This document shows, in pieces, positions 1-12,128 of a stretch of DNA of 64,000 bases. Below the pieces are notes generated by a model. The model did not search any database, had not been told where the DNA came from, and saw only the letters and a list, made by a program, of their open reading frames with translations. Each line of letters begins with the position of its first letter. Positions within the stretch are counted from its first letter, which is position 1. This DNA is from Pseudorhodoferax aquiterrae. Lineage in GTDB: Bacteria; Pseudomonadota; Gammaproteobacteria; Burkholderiales; Burkholderiaceae_C. The stretch spans positions 454,982-518,981 of the forward strand of contig NZ_BMYK01000001.1 of NCBI RefSeq assembly GCF_014652235.1, given 5' to 3'. A program made the translations under genes and the position numbers.

Positions 1-304
1 GCCGGCCGGCTTCGACATCGGCGTCGGACGGGGCGGAGCTGTGCGGCAGGTCGATGGCGAAGCCCGAGTTGCGGCCCGAGGCGTTCTCGCCCACCACGCC
101 GGCGTCGACCACGGCGATGCTGGCATGAGGTTCCCGGATCGCCAGCTGGCGCGCCGCGGCCAGGCCGGCATAGCCGGCACCGATGACCAGGAAGTCGACC
201 GACAAGTCCTGCTGCAGCGGCGCGCGCGGCTGGCGCGGGCCGAGCAGCGCGCTCCAGCCGTTGGTGTTGTCGTCGGTCGGTAGCCGGTCGATGTCGTGGG
301 GCAA
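1..304 (-). CDS. FAD-dependent oxidoreductase, partial (N-terminus only)
   Basis: The gene runs off the left edge, so only about the first 101 residues are present. The visible part has a Rossmann FAD-binding motif, VIGAGYAGLAAARQLA, near residues 39-54. An RNSGFAIDLPH stretch follows, typical of DadA/PuuB-like amine or amino-acid oxidases. No ATG lies in frame upstream. The best start is TTG at 304, with GGAG about seven bases before it. It is divergent from the TetR gene at 465 across an AT-rich gap holding a palindrome, so it is probably the regulator's target. The substrate cannot be read from this fragment. Confidence 0.75.
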   Translation of the reverse strand, partial: MPHDIDRLPTDDNTNGWSALLGPRQPRAPLQQDLSVDFLVIGAGYAGLAAARQLAIREPHASIAVVDAGVVGENASGRNSGFAIDLPHSSAPSDADVEAGR

Positions 305-357
305 GGGTGAACTCCGCAGGATGGGCCTGGTGGGCCGGTGCGAAAATTGTGCAGTAT

Positions 358-373
358 CAATAAATTATTATTG
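358..373. promoter_or_regulatory. Palindromic candidate operator 1 of the TetR gene
   Basis: CAATAA-N4-TTATTG is a perfect 6-bp inverted repeat in an AT-rich island within GC-rich DNA. It lies between the divergent oxidoreductase and TetR genes. Half-sites of this kind are usual for TetR dimers; binding is inferred, not shown. Confidence 0.5.
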
Positions 374-447
374 TTTAGTGGATGACCCTATGGACAGACT
401 GCGGGGAACAAGTTAAGGCGGCCAGCGCGGCGGGCGGCCGGCCATAT

Positions 448-461
448 CAATTTATTATTTG
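448..461. promoter_or_regulatory. Candidate operator 2, degenerate copy next to the tetR start
   Basis: CAATTTATTATTTG resembles the palindrome at 358-373; both are preceded by TAT, giving the shared start TATCAAT, and both carry ATTATT. It ends four bases before the preferred tetR ATG, a position suited to autorepression. The symmetry is imperfect. Confidence 0.35.
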
Positions 462-464
462 TGC

Positions 465-1109
465 ATGACCGTTCGCCGCAGCACCACGACTTCCGACGAA
501 GCCCGCGTCCGCACGCCGCAGAGCGAGCGCGTGGAAGCCACCCGGCGCAAGATCATCGAAGCAGCCCTGACGCTGCTGCGCGAGGAGGGGTTCAAGAGCG
601 CTACGCTGCAGGCGATCGCGCGCCGGGCCGAGGTCAGCATGGGTGCACTGCAGCACCACTTCGAGAGCCGCGACGTGCTGATGGAGCGGCTGGTGGCCGA
701 GGTCATGGCGCCGCTGGGCGACCAGGGCGGGGTCTGGCCGGACCCGTCGCTGCCGCTGGAGCAGCGGGCGCCGGAGTTCGTCCAGCGCGCCTGGCAGCAC
801 ATCTTCGGCGCGCCGAACTACCAGACGGCCTGGAGCCTGTTCTTCGGCTGCAAGGCGATTCCGTCGCTGTTCGCGCGCATCGAGAACTACCGCGAGGAAG
901 TGGACCGCGGCTTCTACACGCAGTTCTTCGCCACCTTCCCCGAGCTGAAGTCGCATCCCCATCCGCAGGGCGTGGCCTCGGTGGTGTTTTCCTCGCTGCG
1001 CGGTGCGGCGGTGCAGGAGCTGTTCACGGTCGATGCGGCCGAGAAGGTGGGCAGCCTGGAAGTGCTGGCCGAGCTGATCGTGGGGGCCTGCGCCCACGGC
1101 GCCCACTGA
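465..1109 (+). CDS. TetR/AcrR family transcriptional regulator
   Basis: This 214-residue protein has an N-terminal TetR helix-turn-helix at roughly residues 24-70, including IIEAALTLLREEGFKSATL and the recognition-helix region SMGALQHHFESRDVLM. The C-terminal ligand domain is unremarkable. ATG at 465 is preferred over an in-frame TTG at 459. The gene is divergent from the FAD oxidoreductase, and two related AT-rich sites lie in the gap. That fits a local repressor that controls itself and the oxidoreductase. The ligand is unknown. Confidence 0.85.
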   Translation: MTVRRSTTTSDEARVRTPQSERVEATRRKIIEAALTLLREEGFKSATLQAIARRAEVSMGALQHHFESRDVLMERLVAEVMAPLGDQGGVWPDPSLPLEQRAPEFVQRAWQHIFGAPNYQTAWSLFFGCKAIPSLFARIENYREEVDRGFYTQFFATFPELKSHPHPQGVASVVFSSLRGAAVQELFTVDAAEKVGSLEVLAELIVGACAHGAH

Positions 1110-1118
1110 GCGACGCTG

Positions 1119-1318
1119 TTATTCGTTGTCGGGGGTTACCGCGTCCACGGCGGCGCCGACGGCCTTGCCGGTGACCTTGACGGCGCCGACGGCCACGTCC
1201 GCTGCGACGCCCACGGCCGTGGCCCCCACGCTGACGGCCGCACCCGCCACCGTCACCACCGCGCAGCCGCCCAGCGCCATGCAGGCCAGGGCGGCGAGCA
1301 GCGCGGCGGCGCGGCGCA

Positions 1319-1319
<1 letters not shown>
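1119..1319 (-). CDS. Small alanine/valine-rich lipoprotein
   Basis: The product is 66 residues. It begins with a basic stretch and a hydrophobic core ending in the lipobox-like sequence LGGC at about residues 16-19, so it is probably exported and lipid-modified. The rest is a low-complexity Ala/Val/Gly run with alternating small residues and no recognisable domain. Its ATG overlaps the metG stop by one base (TGATG on the minus strand), which implies co-transcription and translational coupling. Similar short lipoproteins of unknown function are common in Burkholderiales. Confidence 0.7.
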
Positions 1320-3388
<2,069 letters not shown>

Positions 3389-3523
3389 CTGGGAGGGGCG
3401 CTTTCAGGGAAGGGCGGTGGCACTGCGCGCCGGCCGGCGCGCAAGGGACGGGTATTTTAGGAGCGGGCAGCGCCGCGCGCCCGGCTCGCTACACTTTGCG
3501 CCCCCAAAGGAGTGAATGCCAAG

Positions 3524-4615
3524 ATGCCAGTGACGGAACAGGCGCTGACCGACGCGCTCAAGCAGGTGGTCGATCCCAACACCGGCAAGGATTTCGTATC
3601 CACCAAGCTGCTGCGCAACCTCACCGTGCAGGGCGGCGAGGTGGCGTTCGACGTCGAGCTGGGCTATCCGGCCAAGAGCCAGATCCCCGCGCTGCGCAGT
3701 GCGCTGGTGGCCGCGGCCCGCAGCGTGCCGGGCGTGGACAACGTGTCCGTCAACATCGCCAGCAAGATCACCGCCCACGCCGTGCAGCGCGGCGTACAGC
3801 TGCTGCCCGGCGTGAAGAACATCGTCGCCGTGGCCTCGGGTAAGGGCGGGGTGGGCAAGAGCACCACCTCGGCCAACCTGGCGCTGGCGCTGGCGGCCGA
3901 AGGCGCCCGCGTGGGTCTGCTGGATGCCGACATCTACGGTCCCAGCCAGGCCATGATGATGGGCTTGTCGGGCCGGCCCGAGAGCCTGGACGGCAAGACC
4001 ATGGAGCCCCTGCTGGGCCATGGCGTGCAGGTCATGTCCATCGGCCTGTTGGTCGACCAGGACCAGGCCATGATCTGGCGCGGCCCCATGGCCACGCAGG
4101 CGCTCGAGCAGATGCTGCGCCAGACCCACTGGCAGGAGCTCGACTACCTGATCGTCGACCTGCCGCCCGGCACGGGCGACATCCAGCTCACGCTGAGCCA
4201 GCGCGTGCCCATGACCGGCGCCGTGATCGTCACCACGCCGCAGGACATCGCGCTGATCGACGCCAAGAAGGCTGTCAAGATGTTCGAGAAGGTCGGCGTG
4301 CCCATCCTGGGCCTGGTGGAGAACATGGCCGTGCACGTGTGCAGCAACTGCGGCCACCAGGAGCACATCTTCGGTGCCGATGGCGGAAAGCAGATGGCGG
4401 CCGAGTACAAGATGGACTACCTGGGCGCGCTGCCTCTGGCGCGGGCCATCCGCGAGCAGGCCGACAGCGGCACGCCCACCGTGGTGTCCGAGCCCGATGG
4501 CGAGCTGGCCGGCATCTACAAGGCCGTGGCGCGCCAGGTGGCAGTCGCCATCGCGCAGAAGAACAAGGACTTCTCGTCCAAGTTCCCGACCATCAAGGTG
4601 TCCAAGGACACGTGA
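3524..4615 (+). CDS. apbC: Iron-sulfur cluster carrier ATPase, Mrp/ApbC/NBP35 family
   Basis: A cytosolic scaffold or carrier that delivers Fe-S clusters. An N-terminal MIP18/DUF59 domain covers about residues 5-80. A deviant Walker A, GKGGVGKS, follows at 106-113, and later a VDLPPGTGD segment. The cluster-binding CxxC is at Cys273 and Cys276 (VCSNCGH). ATG at 3524 gives 363 residues and has AAAGGAG (3506-3512) upstream, with spacing slightly long. A GTG at 3512 would overlap that Shine-Dalgarno. TACACT just upstream looks like a -10 element. Confidence 0.95.
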   Translation: MPVTEQALTDALKQVVDPNTGKDFVSTKLLRNLTVQGGEVAFDVELGYPAKSQIPALRSALVAAARSVPGVDNVSVNIASKITAHAVQRGVQLLPGVKNIVAVASGKGGVGKSTTSANLALALAAEGARVGLLDADIYGPSQAMMMGLSGRPESLDGKTMEPLLGHGVQVMSIGLLVDQDQAMIWRGPMATQALEQMLRQTHWQELDYLIVDLPPGTGDIQLTLSQRVPMTGAVIVTTPQDIALIDAKKAVKMFEKVGVPILGLVENMAVHVCSNCGHQEHIFGADGGKQMAAEYKMDYLGALPLARAIREQADSGTPTVVSEPDGELAGIYKAVARQVAVAIAQKNKDFSSKFPTIKVSKDT

Positions 4616-4641
4616 GCCCGCGCGCGCGAGACGCAGGAGCC

Positions 4642-5472
4642 ATGGCTACGCAGCAGGACGCCAGCAGCGGCCTTCCCGCCGGCACGCGCGGTGTGGCGGT
4701 GCAGCGCGGCGCTGGGGCGCCCGACGCCGATGGCGTGGCCGAGGAGGTGCCCGTCGCGCTCGAATACAACGGCATCTCGCATGCGGTGATGTTGGCCACG
4801 CCGCTGGACCTGGAGGACTTCGCACTCGGCTTCTCGCTGACCGAGGGCATCGTCGACAGCCGCGCCGACGTGCGCGACATCGCGCTCGTGGAGGGCTGCG
4901 GTGGGCTCACGGTGCAGTTGCAGATCGCCTCCGGCTGCTTCGCCCGGCTCAAGGACAAGCGCCGCAGTCTGGCCGGCCGCACCGGTTGCGGCCTGTGCGG
5001 TGCCGAAAGCCTGCCGCAGGCCGTGCAGCGGCCCGCGCCTCTGCAAAGCGAGGCCCGCTTCGGTGCCGCCGCCGTGTCGCAGGCCGTGCAGGCCCTGCAA
5101 CAGCGCCAGCCGTTGCGCGATGCCAGCGGTGCCACGCACGCGGCCGGCTTCGCCGATGCCCAGGGCCGGCTGCTGCTGGTGCGCGAGGATGTGGGCCGCC
5201 ACAACGCGCTGGACAAGCTGGTCGGCGCGTTGCTGGTGGCGCGCCAGCCGGCGCAGGACGGTTTTGTCGTGGTGACCAGCCGGGCCAGCTACGAGATGGT
5301 CGGCAAGACGGTGCGCGCCGGCAGCGCCTTGCTGGCGGCGGTCTCGGGCGTCACGGGCTTGGCGATCGACCTGGCGACCGACGCCAACCTGACGCTGGTG
5401 GGCTTCGCGCGCAGCGAACGGCTCAGCGTCTACACGCATCCCGAGCGCGTGGTCTGGGCGGCAGCGGCTTGA
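4642..5472 (+). CDS. fdhD: Formate dehydrogenase accessory sulfurtransferase FdhD
   Basis: FdhD carries sulfur from a cysteine desulfurase (IscS in E. coli) to the molybdenum cofactor of formate dehydrogenase. The sulfur-relay motif CGLC is at Cys116 and Cys119. The family segment DLEDFALGFSLTEGIV lies near residues 54-69, and REDVGRHNALDKLVGA is in the C-terminal half. Length is 276 residues, normal for the family. A GGAG Shine-Dalgarno precedes the ATG. It starts 26 bases after apbC, so the two may share a transcript. Molybdopterin genes lie about 46 kb away, but no formate dehydrogenase is in the window. Confidence 0.95.
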   Translation: MATQQDASSGLPAGTRGVAVQRGAGAPDADGVAEEVPVALEYNGISHAVMLATPLDLEDFALGFSLTEGIVDSRADVRDIALVEGCGGLTVQLQIASGCFARLKDKRRSLAGRTGCGLCGAESLPQAVQRPAPLQSEARFGAAAVSQAVQALQQRQPLRDASGATHAAGFADAQGRLLLVREDVGRHNALDKLVGALLVARQPAQDGFVVVTSRASYEMVGKTVRAGSALLAAVSGVTGLAIDLATDANLTLVGFARSERLSVYTHPERVVWAAAA

Positions 5473-5501
5473 TGGCGCGTTCCCGCTGCGGGGCGTAGGC
5501 C

Positions 5502-6371
5502 ATGCCCACACCCTTCATCCTGTTGCTGCTGGCCATCGCCGCAGCCTGCTGGCCGCTGCCGCGCGGCGGTTGGCCCGGCCAGGTGCCGCCCTGGGCCCTG
5601 CTGTACGGGGCGGCGGTGGCCATGGCGTGGAACCGGGGCTGGCTGCAGACGCCGGCGCTGGCGGCACTGGCCGCCCTGTTCGTGCTGGCCGCCGCGGTGC
5701 CCCGCATGCAGAACCGCGCGCTGTTCGTCGTGCTCTGGCTGGCGTTGGCGGGTCTGTGCGCCGCGCTGGCCCTGCACCGCGTGCCGGGTTTCCACAACCC
5801 GGTGCTGCTGGACGGCGTGCGCTGGTCGGCCGGCGCGCGGCCGTTCACGCAGCACCTGAACTTCGACAAGGGCTCGGTGGGGCTGGCACTGCTGGTGTTG
5901 CTGGCACCACCCGCGGCGGGCAACGGCCGGCGTGCCATGGGCCTGGCGGCGGCCACCGCGCTGGCGACGGTGACGCTCGTGCTGGGCCTGGCCTGGTGGC
6001 TGGGCATGGTGCGGCCGGACCTCAAGTGGAGCCTGTCGCTGGCGCTGTTCCTGCCCGTGAACCTGCTGCTGACCTGCGTGGCCGAGGAGGCGCTGTTCCG
6101 CCTGCTCGTGCAGGACGCGCTGGCGGGCCGCTTCGGCGGCCGGACATCGGCCGGGCGCACCGCCACCGCCGTGTTGCTTTCGGCCGCGCTGTTCGGCCTG
6201 GCGCATCTGGCGGGTGGGCCGCGCATGGCCATGCTCGCGGGGCTCACGGGCCTGGGCGCGGCGCTGGCCTATGCCGCGACAGGCCGGCTCGGCCCGGCCG
6301 TGCTCGTGCACTTCGCCGTCAACGCCGTGCATGCGCTGGCCTTCACCTACCCGGCGCTGGCCGGCCGCTGA
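5502..6371 (+). CDS. CPBP family intramembrane glutamic endopeptidase
   Basis: A 289-residue membrane protein with about eight hydrophobic segments. The three CPBP/Abi motifs are present: EEALFR at 195-200, FGLAHL with His235, and HFAVN with His270 and Asn274. The family includes eukaryotic CAAX proteases, and in bacteria is linked to bacteriocin self-immunity and protein maturation. No bacteriocin-like gene is nearby, so the substrate is unknown. It begins 29 bases after fdhD on the same strand and may be co-transcribed with it. Confidence 0.88.
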   Translation: MPTPFILLLLAIAAACWPLPRGGWPGQVPPWALLYGAAVAMAWNRGWLQTPALAALAALFVLAAAVPRMQNRALFVVLWLALAGLCAALALHRVPGFHNPVLLDGVRWSAGARPFTQHLNFDKGSVGLALLVLLAPPAAGNGRRAMGLAAATALATVTLVLGLAWWLGMVRPDLKWSLSLALFLPVNLLLTCVAEEALFRLLVQDALAGRFGGRTSAGRTATAVLLSAALFGLAHLAGGPRMAMLAGLTGLGAALAYAATGRLGPAVLVHFAVNAVHALAFTYPALAGR

Positions 6372-6465
6372 GGCCGCGCGCCGCCTCGCCGGCCGTGCGA
6401 CGGCGCGAAGGGCGCGCTGTGCCGCAGGTGCCGCATCCCCACGGCGACGAGCGCCCGCACGCCCC

Positions 6466-7842
<1,377 letters not shown>

Positions 7843-7869
7843 GCACCCCGCGCGAAACGGCGGCGCGCC

Positions 7870-8559
7870 ATGACGCTGGAATTGCTGGCGGCCCTGGGCA
7901 AGGGCTTCCTGTTCGCGTTCGTGACCGTGCTGCCCATCCTCAATCCGGCCGCCGCGGCGCCGGTGTTCCTGAGTCTGACCGATGGCGCCTCCGCGCCCAC
8001 GCGTGCGCTGCTGGCACGGCGCATCGCGCGCAATGTGTTCTGGCTCATGCTGGGCGCCATGCTGGTCGGCGTCTACGTGCTGGACTTCTTCGGCATCTCG
8101 CTGCCCATCGTGCGCGTGGGCGGCGGCCTCATCGTCGCGGCCAGCGCCTGGCGCCTGCTCAACACCTCGCAGACCACCAGCGAGCACCGCGCGGCGCTGG
8201 CCGAGGCCTACACGCCCGAGATGGCCAAGCGCCAGGCCTTTTACCCGCTGACTTTCCCGATCACTTCAGGGCCGGGCTCGATCACGGCCGCGATCACGGT
8301 CGGCGTCTCGCTGGCCGACCCGCGGCTGTCGCTGGCGCTGGCGCGCACGGGCGGGGCCGTGCTGGCGCTGCTGGCGGTGGGCGCGCTGGTCTACCTGGCC
8401 TACCGCTATGCCGAGCAACTGCTCAAGCCGCTGGGCGAAGCCGGCATGATCATCTTCCTGCGGCTGTCGGCCTTCATCCTGCTGTGTCTGGGCGTGCAGA
8501 TCGTCTGGAACGGGGTGCAGGAGCTGGTCCTGTCACTTGTGCACGAGGCCGGCGGCTAG
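7870..8559 (+). CDS. MarC family integral membrane protein (copy 1)
   Basis: A 229-residue inner-membrane protein with about six hydrophobic helices. It carries the MarC signatures LPILNPAAAAPVFL near the N-terminus and FYPLTFPITSGPGSITAAIT in the middle. MarC was once linked to multiple antibiotic resistance, but that role was not upheld and its function is unknown. A very close paralogue lies at 10344-11045 on the far side of the BCCT gene. It starts 27 bases after argG. Confidence 0.9.
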   Translation: MTLELLAALGKGFLFAFVTVLPILNPAAAAPVFLSLTDGASAPTRALLARRIARNVFWLMLGAMLVGVYVLDFFGISLPIVRVGGGLIVAASAWRLLNTSQTTSEHRAALAEAYTPEMAKRQAFYPLTFPITSGPGSITAAITVGVSLADPRLSLALARTGGAVLALLAVGALVYLAYRYAEQLLKPLGEAGMIIFLRLSAFILLCLGVQIVWNGVQELVLSLVHEAGG

Positions 8560-8794
8560 AATACGGCCCTTTTCGGGCGGCCGGACCGCATACGAAGCGT
8601 GCATTGCACGGCGCCGGTCCAACGGTTTGCAGGCCCTTGCTGACAGCTGCCGCGCTCTGGGCACGGCAGACTCCATCTGGCACATCGGGCCGGCACCGCC
8701 GCCATCCATCCATCCCGGTTCGCATGCGAGCGCGTCGCGCCAGCTGCTGCATGTGCGCACCCGTGCGTGCCGTCATTCGAGGAGGACACAAAAC
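8560..8794 (+). promoter_or_regulatory. Leader region of the BCCT transporter gene
   Basis: A TAGAAT -10-like hexamer (8557-8562) overlaps the stop codon of the first marC gene. About 230 bases then precede the BCCT start. The leader can fold: GGACCG (8583-8588) pairs with CGGTCC (8615-8620), enclosing CGTGC-ATT-GCACG (8598-8610). I recognise no known riboswitch class. A strong GAGGAGG Shine-Dalgarno precedes the start codon. Confidence 0.35.
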
Positions 8795-10327
8795 ATGCAA
8801 CTGATGGTCTCGGCCGGCTTCATCCTGGCCATCGTCCTATGGGGCGTGGTAGCGCCAGCCCATCTGGGTGCCGTGTTCGACGGTGCGCTGGCGCTGATCA
8901 CGCGCAACTTCGGCTGGTTCTACCTTTGGCTGGTCCTCGGCCTGGTGATCGTCGCGCTGGTGCTGGCTTTCAGCCGCTACGGTGATCTCAAGCTCGGCGG
9001 CGAGGACGAAGAGCCGGAGTTCTCGGTCGGCGCCTGGTTCGCCATGCTGTTCGCCGCGGGCATGGGCATCGGGCTGGTCTTCTGGGGCGTGGCCGAGCCG
9101 GTCTCGCACTATGGCACGCCACCGCCAGGCATTGCGCCCAACACGCCGGAGGCCGCCAACGCGGCCATGCGTTACAGCTTCTTCCACTGGGGCCTGCATC
9201 CCTGGGCGGTCTACAGCGTGGTGGCCCTGGCCATCGCGTTCTTCCAGTTCCGCCGTGGCGGTTCCGCGCTGGTCAGCACCGCCGTGGAATCCTTGCCCTG
9301 GGCACCGCTGCGGCGCATCGGGCCGCTGGTCAACGTGCTGGCCGTGATCGCCACGGCATTCGGCGTGGCCGCCTCGCTCGGCATGGGCGCGCTGCAGATC
9401 AACAGCGGATTCAACGCCGTTCTCGGACTGCCCGTGAGCCAGTGGTCCCAGCTGGGCATCATCGCCGTCACGACCTTGCTGTTCATCGGCTCGGCCGTCA
9501 GCGGGGTGACCAAGGGCATCAAGTGGCTGTCCTCGTTCAATCTGCTGATGGCCGCGCTGTTGGCACTGGCGGTGTTCGTGCTCGGGCCGACCATCGCGAT
9601 CATCGATACGCTGACGACCACACTGGGCAGCTACATGAGCGAGCTGGTGCGCATGAGTCTGCGCATGACGCCCTTTCGCGACAGCAGCTGGATCAGTGGC
9701 TGGACCATCTTCTACTGGGCCTGGTGGGTGTCCTGGTCGCCCTTCGTGGGCCTGTTCATCGCGCGCGTCTCGCGTGGGCGCACGGTGCGCGAATTCATTC
9801 TGGGCACCGTGGCCGCACCCACGGTGGCGGCCTTCGTCTGGTTCTCGGTGTTCGGCGGCACAGCGCTGCACCTGGAGATCATGCAGAACGTGCCGATCGC
9901 GGAGGCCGTCAAGGCCGACGTTTCCACTGCCCTGTTCGCGCTGTTCGACCAGTTGCCATTGGGCACGCTGATGTCGGGCATCGCCACCATCCTCGTGGTG
10001 GTGTTCTTCGTCACCTCGGGCGACTCGGCGGTGCTGGTGCTGGGCATGATGAGCACGGGCGGCAACGAGAACCCCAGCGCACGCGTGAAGGTCGCCTGGG
10101 GCCTGCTCGTGGCCGGCATCGCGGCCAGCCTGCTGCTGGCTGGCGGCTTGCAGTCGGTGCAGACGGCCACCATCGTTTTCGCGCTGCCGTTCACCGTCGT
10201 CATCGTGCTGATGGCCGTGGCGCTGTGGCGCGGCCTGCGCGAAGACTACGAGGCCGAGCGCCGGCGCGAGCGGGCGCTGCGCCGGCGCATGCGCGAACTG
10301 GCCGACCAGGCGCCACCGCGGGCCTGA
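8795..10327 (+). CDS. BCCT family betaine/carnitine/choline transporter
   Basis: A 510-residue transporter with about 12 membrane helices, driven by sodium or proton gradients and importing quaternary ammonium compounds such as glycine betaine or choline. The family signatures are GMGIGLVFWGVAEPVSHY near residues 89-106 and the segment FYWAWWVSWSPFVGLFIARV with the following RGRTVREFILG. A charged Arg/Glu-rich tail of about 30 residues ends the protein, as in osmosensing BCCT carriers, where the tail can sense stress. Substrate cannot be assigned. It sits between two marC paralogues. Confidence 0.93.
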   Translation: MQLMVSAGFILAIVLWGVVAPAHLGAVFDGALALITRNFGWFYLWLVLGLVIVALVLAFSRYGDLKLGGEDEEPEFSVGAWFAMLFAAGMGIGLVFWGVAEPVSHYGTPPPGIAPNTPEAANAAMRYSFFHWGLHPWAVYSVVALAIAFFQFRRGGSALVSTAVESLPWAPLRRIGPLVNVLAVIATAFGVAASLGMGALQINSGFNAVLGLPVSQWSQLGIIAVTTLLFIGSAVSGVTKGIKWLSSFNLLMAALLALAVFVLGPTIAIIDTLTTTLGSYMSELVRMSLRMTPFRDSSWISGWTIFYWAWWVSWSPFVGLFIARVSRGRTVREFILGTVAAPTVAAFVWFSVFGGTALHLEIMQNVPIAEAVKADVSTALFALFDQLPLGTLMSGIATILVVVFFVTSGDSAVLVLGMMSTGGNENPSARVKVAWGLLVAGIAASLLLAGGLQSVQTATIVFALPFTVVIVLMAVALWRGLREDYEAERRRERALRRRMRELADQAPPRA

Positions 10328-10343
10328 AGCGTCGGAGAGCGCC

Positions 10344-11045
10344 TTGACCCTCGAACTGCTGGGTGCCTTCGGCAAGAGCTTCCTGTTCGTGTTCGCCGCG
10401 TTGCTGCCCATCCTGAATCCGGCGGCCACCGCGCCCATCTTCCTGGGGTTGACCGAAGGTGCGTCGGCCAGCACCCGCACGCTGCTGGCGCGGCGCATTG
10501 CGCGCAACATGTTCTGGCTCATGCTGGGCGCCATGCTCGTGGGCTCCTACGTGCTGGACTTCTTCGGCATCTCGCTGCCCATCGTGCGCGTGGGCGGCGG
10601 CATGATCGTGGCCGCCACCGCATGGCGGCTGCTCACGGCCACGCAGGCCACGGTGGACAGCCGCACCGAACTGGCCGAGAGCTTCACGCCAGACATGGCG
10701 CGGCGCCAGGCCTTCTACCCTTTGACCTTTCCAGTGAGTTGCGGGCCTGGCTCGATCGCCGCAGCCATCACGGTCGGCGTGTCCCTGGCCGATGCGCGGC
10801 TCTCGCTCTCGCTGGCACGCATGGGCGGTGGCGTGGTGGCGCTGTTGGCGGTCGGCGTGCTGATGTACCTGGCGTTCCGCTATGCACAGCAGTTGCTCAA
10901 ACCGCTCGGTGAGGCGGGCTCCGTCATCTTCCTGCGGCTGTCGGCCTTCATCCTGCTGTGCCTAGGCGTGCAGATCGTCTGGGACGGCGTCTACGAGCTG
11001 GGCGTAGGCATGCTGCGCGACGGTCTTCTGCCGGTGAGCGCCTAG
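10344..11045 (+). CDS. MarC family integral membrane protein (copy 2)
   Basis: This 233-residue protein is a close paralogue of the MarC protein at 7870-8559 and aligns over its full length without major gaps. The two genes share a 55-base identical run (8073-8127 and 10547-10601) encoding YVLDFFGISLPIVRVGGG. The start is TTG at 10344; no better upstream ATG fits the homology. It begins 16 bases after the BCCT stop and is probably co-transcribed with it. Function unknown. Confidence 0.88.
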   Translation: MTLELLGAFGKSFLFVFAALLPILNPAATAPIFLGLTEGASASTRTLLARRIARNMFWLMLGAMLVGSYVLDFFGISLPIVRVGGGMIVAATAWRLLTATQATVDSRTELAESFTPDMARRQAFYPLTFPVSCGPGSIAAAITVGVSLADARLSLSLARMGGGVVALLAVGVLMYLAFRYAQQLLKPLGEAGSVIFLRLSAFILLCLGVQIVWDGVYELGVGMLRDGLLPVSA

Positions 11046-11125
11046 GCGACAGCCGGCTGGGGGAAACCCAGGGCGCCGCGCTGGGCGCGCTGCCCACAAT
11101 GCGCAACTCCAACCGAGGAGACACC

Positions 11126-12118
11126 ATGACCCGATTCCTGACTGCCGCCATCGGCCGCCGCACCGCCCTGGGCGGCATTGCCGGCACCCTGGCCGCCACC
11201 GCCCTGCCAGGCCGCGCCAACGAGCCCTACCCGAGCCGCCCCGTCACCATGGTCGTGCCCTACACGGCCGGCGGCTCCACCGACATCGTGGCCCGGCTCA
11301 TCGCGCAGAAGCTCCAGGAGGCGCTCGGCCAGCCCTTCGTGGTCGACAACAAGGGCGGGGCGAACGGCGTGATCGGCATGGACATCGCCGCGCGCGCTGC
11401 GCCCGACGGCTACACGCTGCTCATGAACACGGCCGGTGCGCAGGCGCTGGCCCCCGTGATCTACAAGACCAAGTTCCACGCGCTGGACAGCTGGGAGCCC
11501 ATCAGCCTGATCAGCTCGATCCCCTTCGTGATCGTCGCGCGCGAGGGCTTGCCGGTGAAGACCTTCGCCGACATGGTGGCCCTGGCGCGGGCCGCCAACC
11601 CGCCGCTGTCGGCCTCGTCGGGCAGCAGCATGATCGTGCTGGCCACCGACCAGCTCAAGCGCGTGATCGGCGCGCCCACGCTCATCAACGCCCAGTACAA
11701 GGGCACCTCGATGCAGGCGCAGGCCGTCGTCAAGGGTGAGGTCGACATCTCGGTGGACTCCTTCGTCACGCTGCCGCAGATCAAGGCCGGCAAGGTGCGC
11801 CCGCTCGCCGTGATCGCGCCGCAGCGCGCGGCCTCGCTGCCCGAGGTGCCCACGCTGGCCGAACTTGGGGTGAAGGACATGGACTTCGCGAGCTGGTCCG
11901 GCCTGCTGGCGCCCAAGGGCACGCCCCGGGCCATCGTCGAGCGCCTGTCGGCCGAGGTGCAGAAGATCGTGCGCACGCCCGAGATGCAGGAGCGCTTGAA
12001 GGCCATGGACCACACGCCCGTGGGCAGCGGGCCGGCCGAGTTCGCCAAGCTGATCGGCGACGACTACGCGCGCTGGCAGCGCGTGGTGAAGGAGACGGGG
12101 TTCAAGATCGAAGGATGA
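11126..12118 (+). CDS. Bug family tripartite tricarboxylate transporter receptor
   Basis: A 330-residue periplasmic solute-binding protein. The N-terminus holds a twin-arginine-like motif, GRRTALGGIAG, a hydrophobic stretch and a likely cleavage site near residue 30. The mature part starts with the standard YPSRPVTMVVPYTAGGSTDI. AAPDGYTLL and a YKG segment are also diagnostic. Receptors of this family bind small carboxylates and usually serve a TctA/TctB permease, none of which is present. GAGGAG precedes the ATG. The ligand is unknown. Confidence 0.93.
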   Translation: MTRFLTAAIGRRTALGGIAGTLAATALPGRANEPYPSRPVTMVVPYTAGGSTDIVARLIAQKLQEALGQPFVVDNKGGANGVIGMDIAARAAPDGYTLLMNTAGAQALAPVIYKTKFHALDSWEPISLISSIPFVIVAREGLPVKTFADMVALARAANPPLSASSGSSMIVLATDQLKRVIGAPTLINAQYKGTSMQAQAVVKGEVDISVDSFVTLPQIKAGKVRPLAVIAPQRAASLPEVPTLAELGVKDMDFASWSGLLAPKGTPRAIVERLSAEVQKIVRTPEMQERLKAMDHTPVGSGPAEFAKLIGDDYARWQRVVKETGFKIEG

Positions 12119-12128
12119 AGAACCTTGT

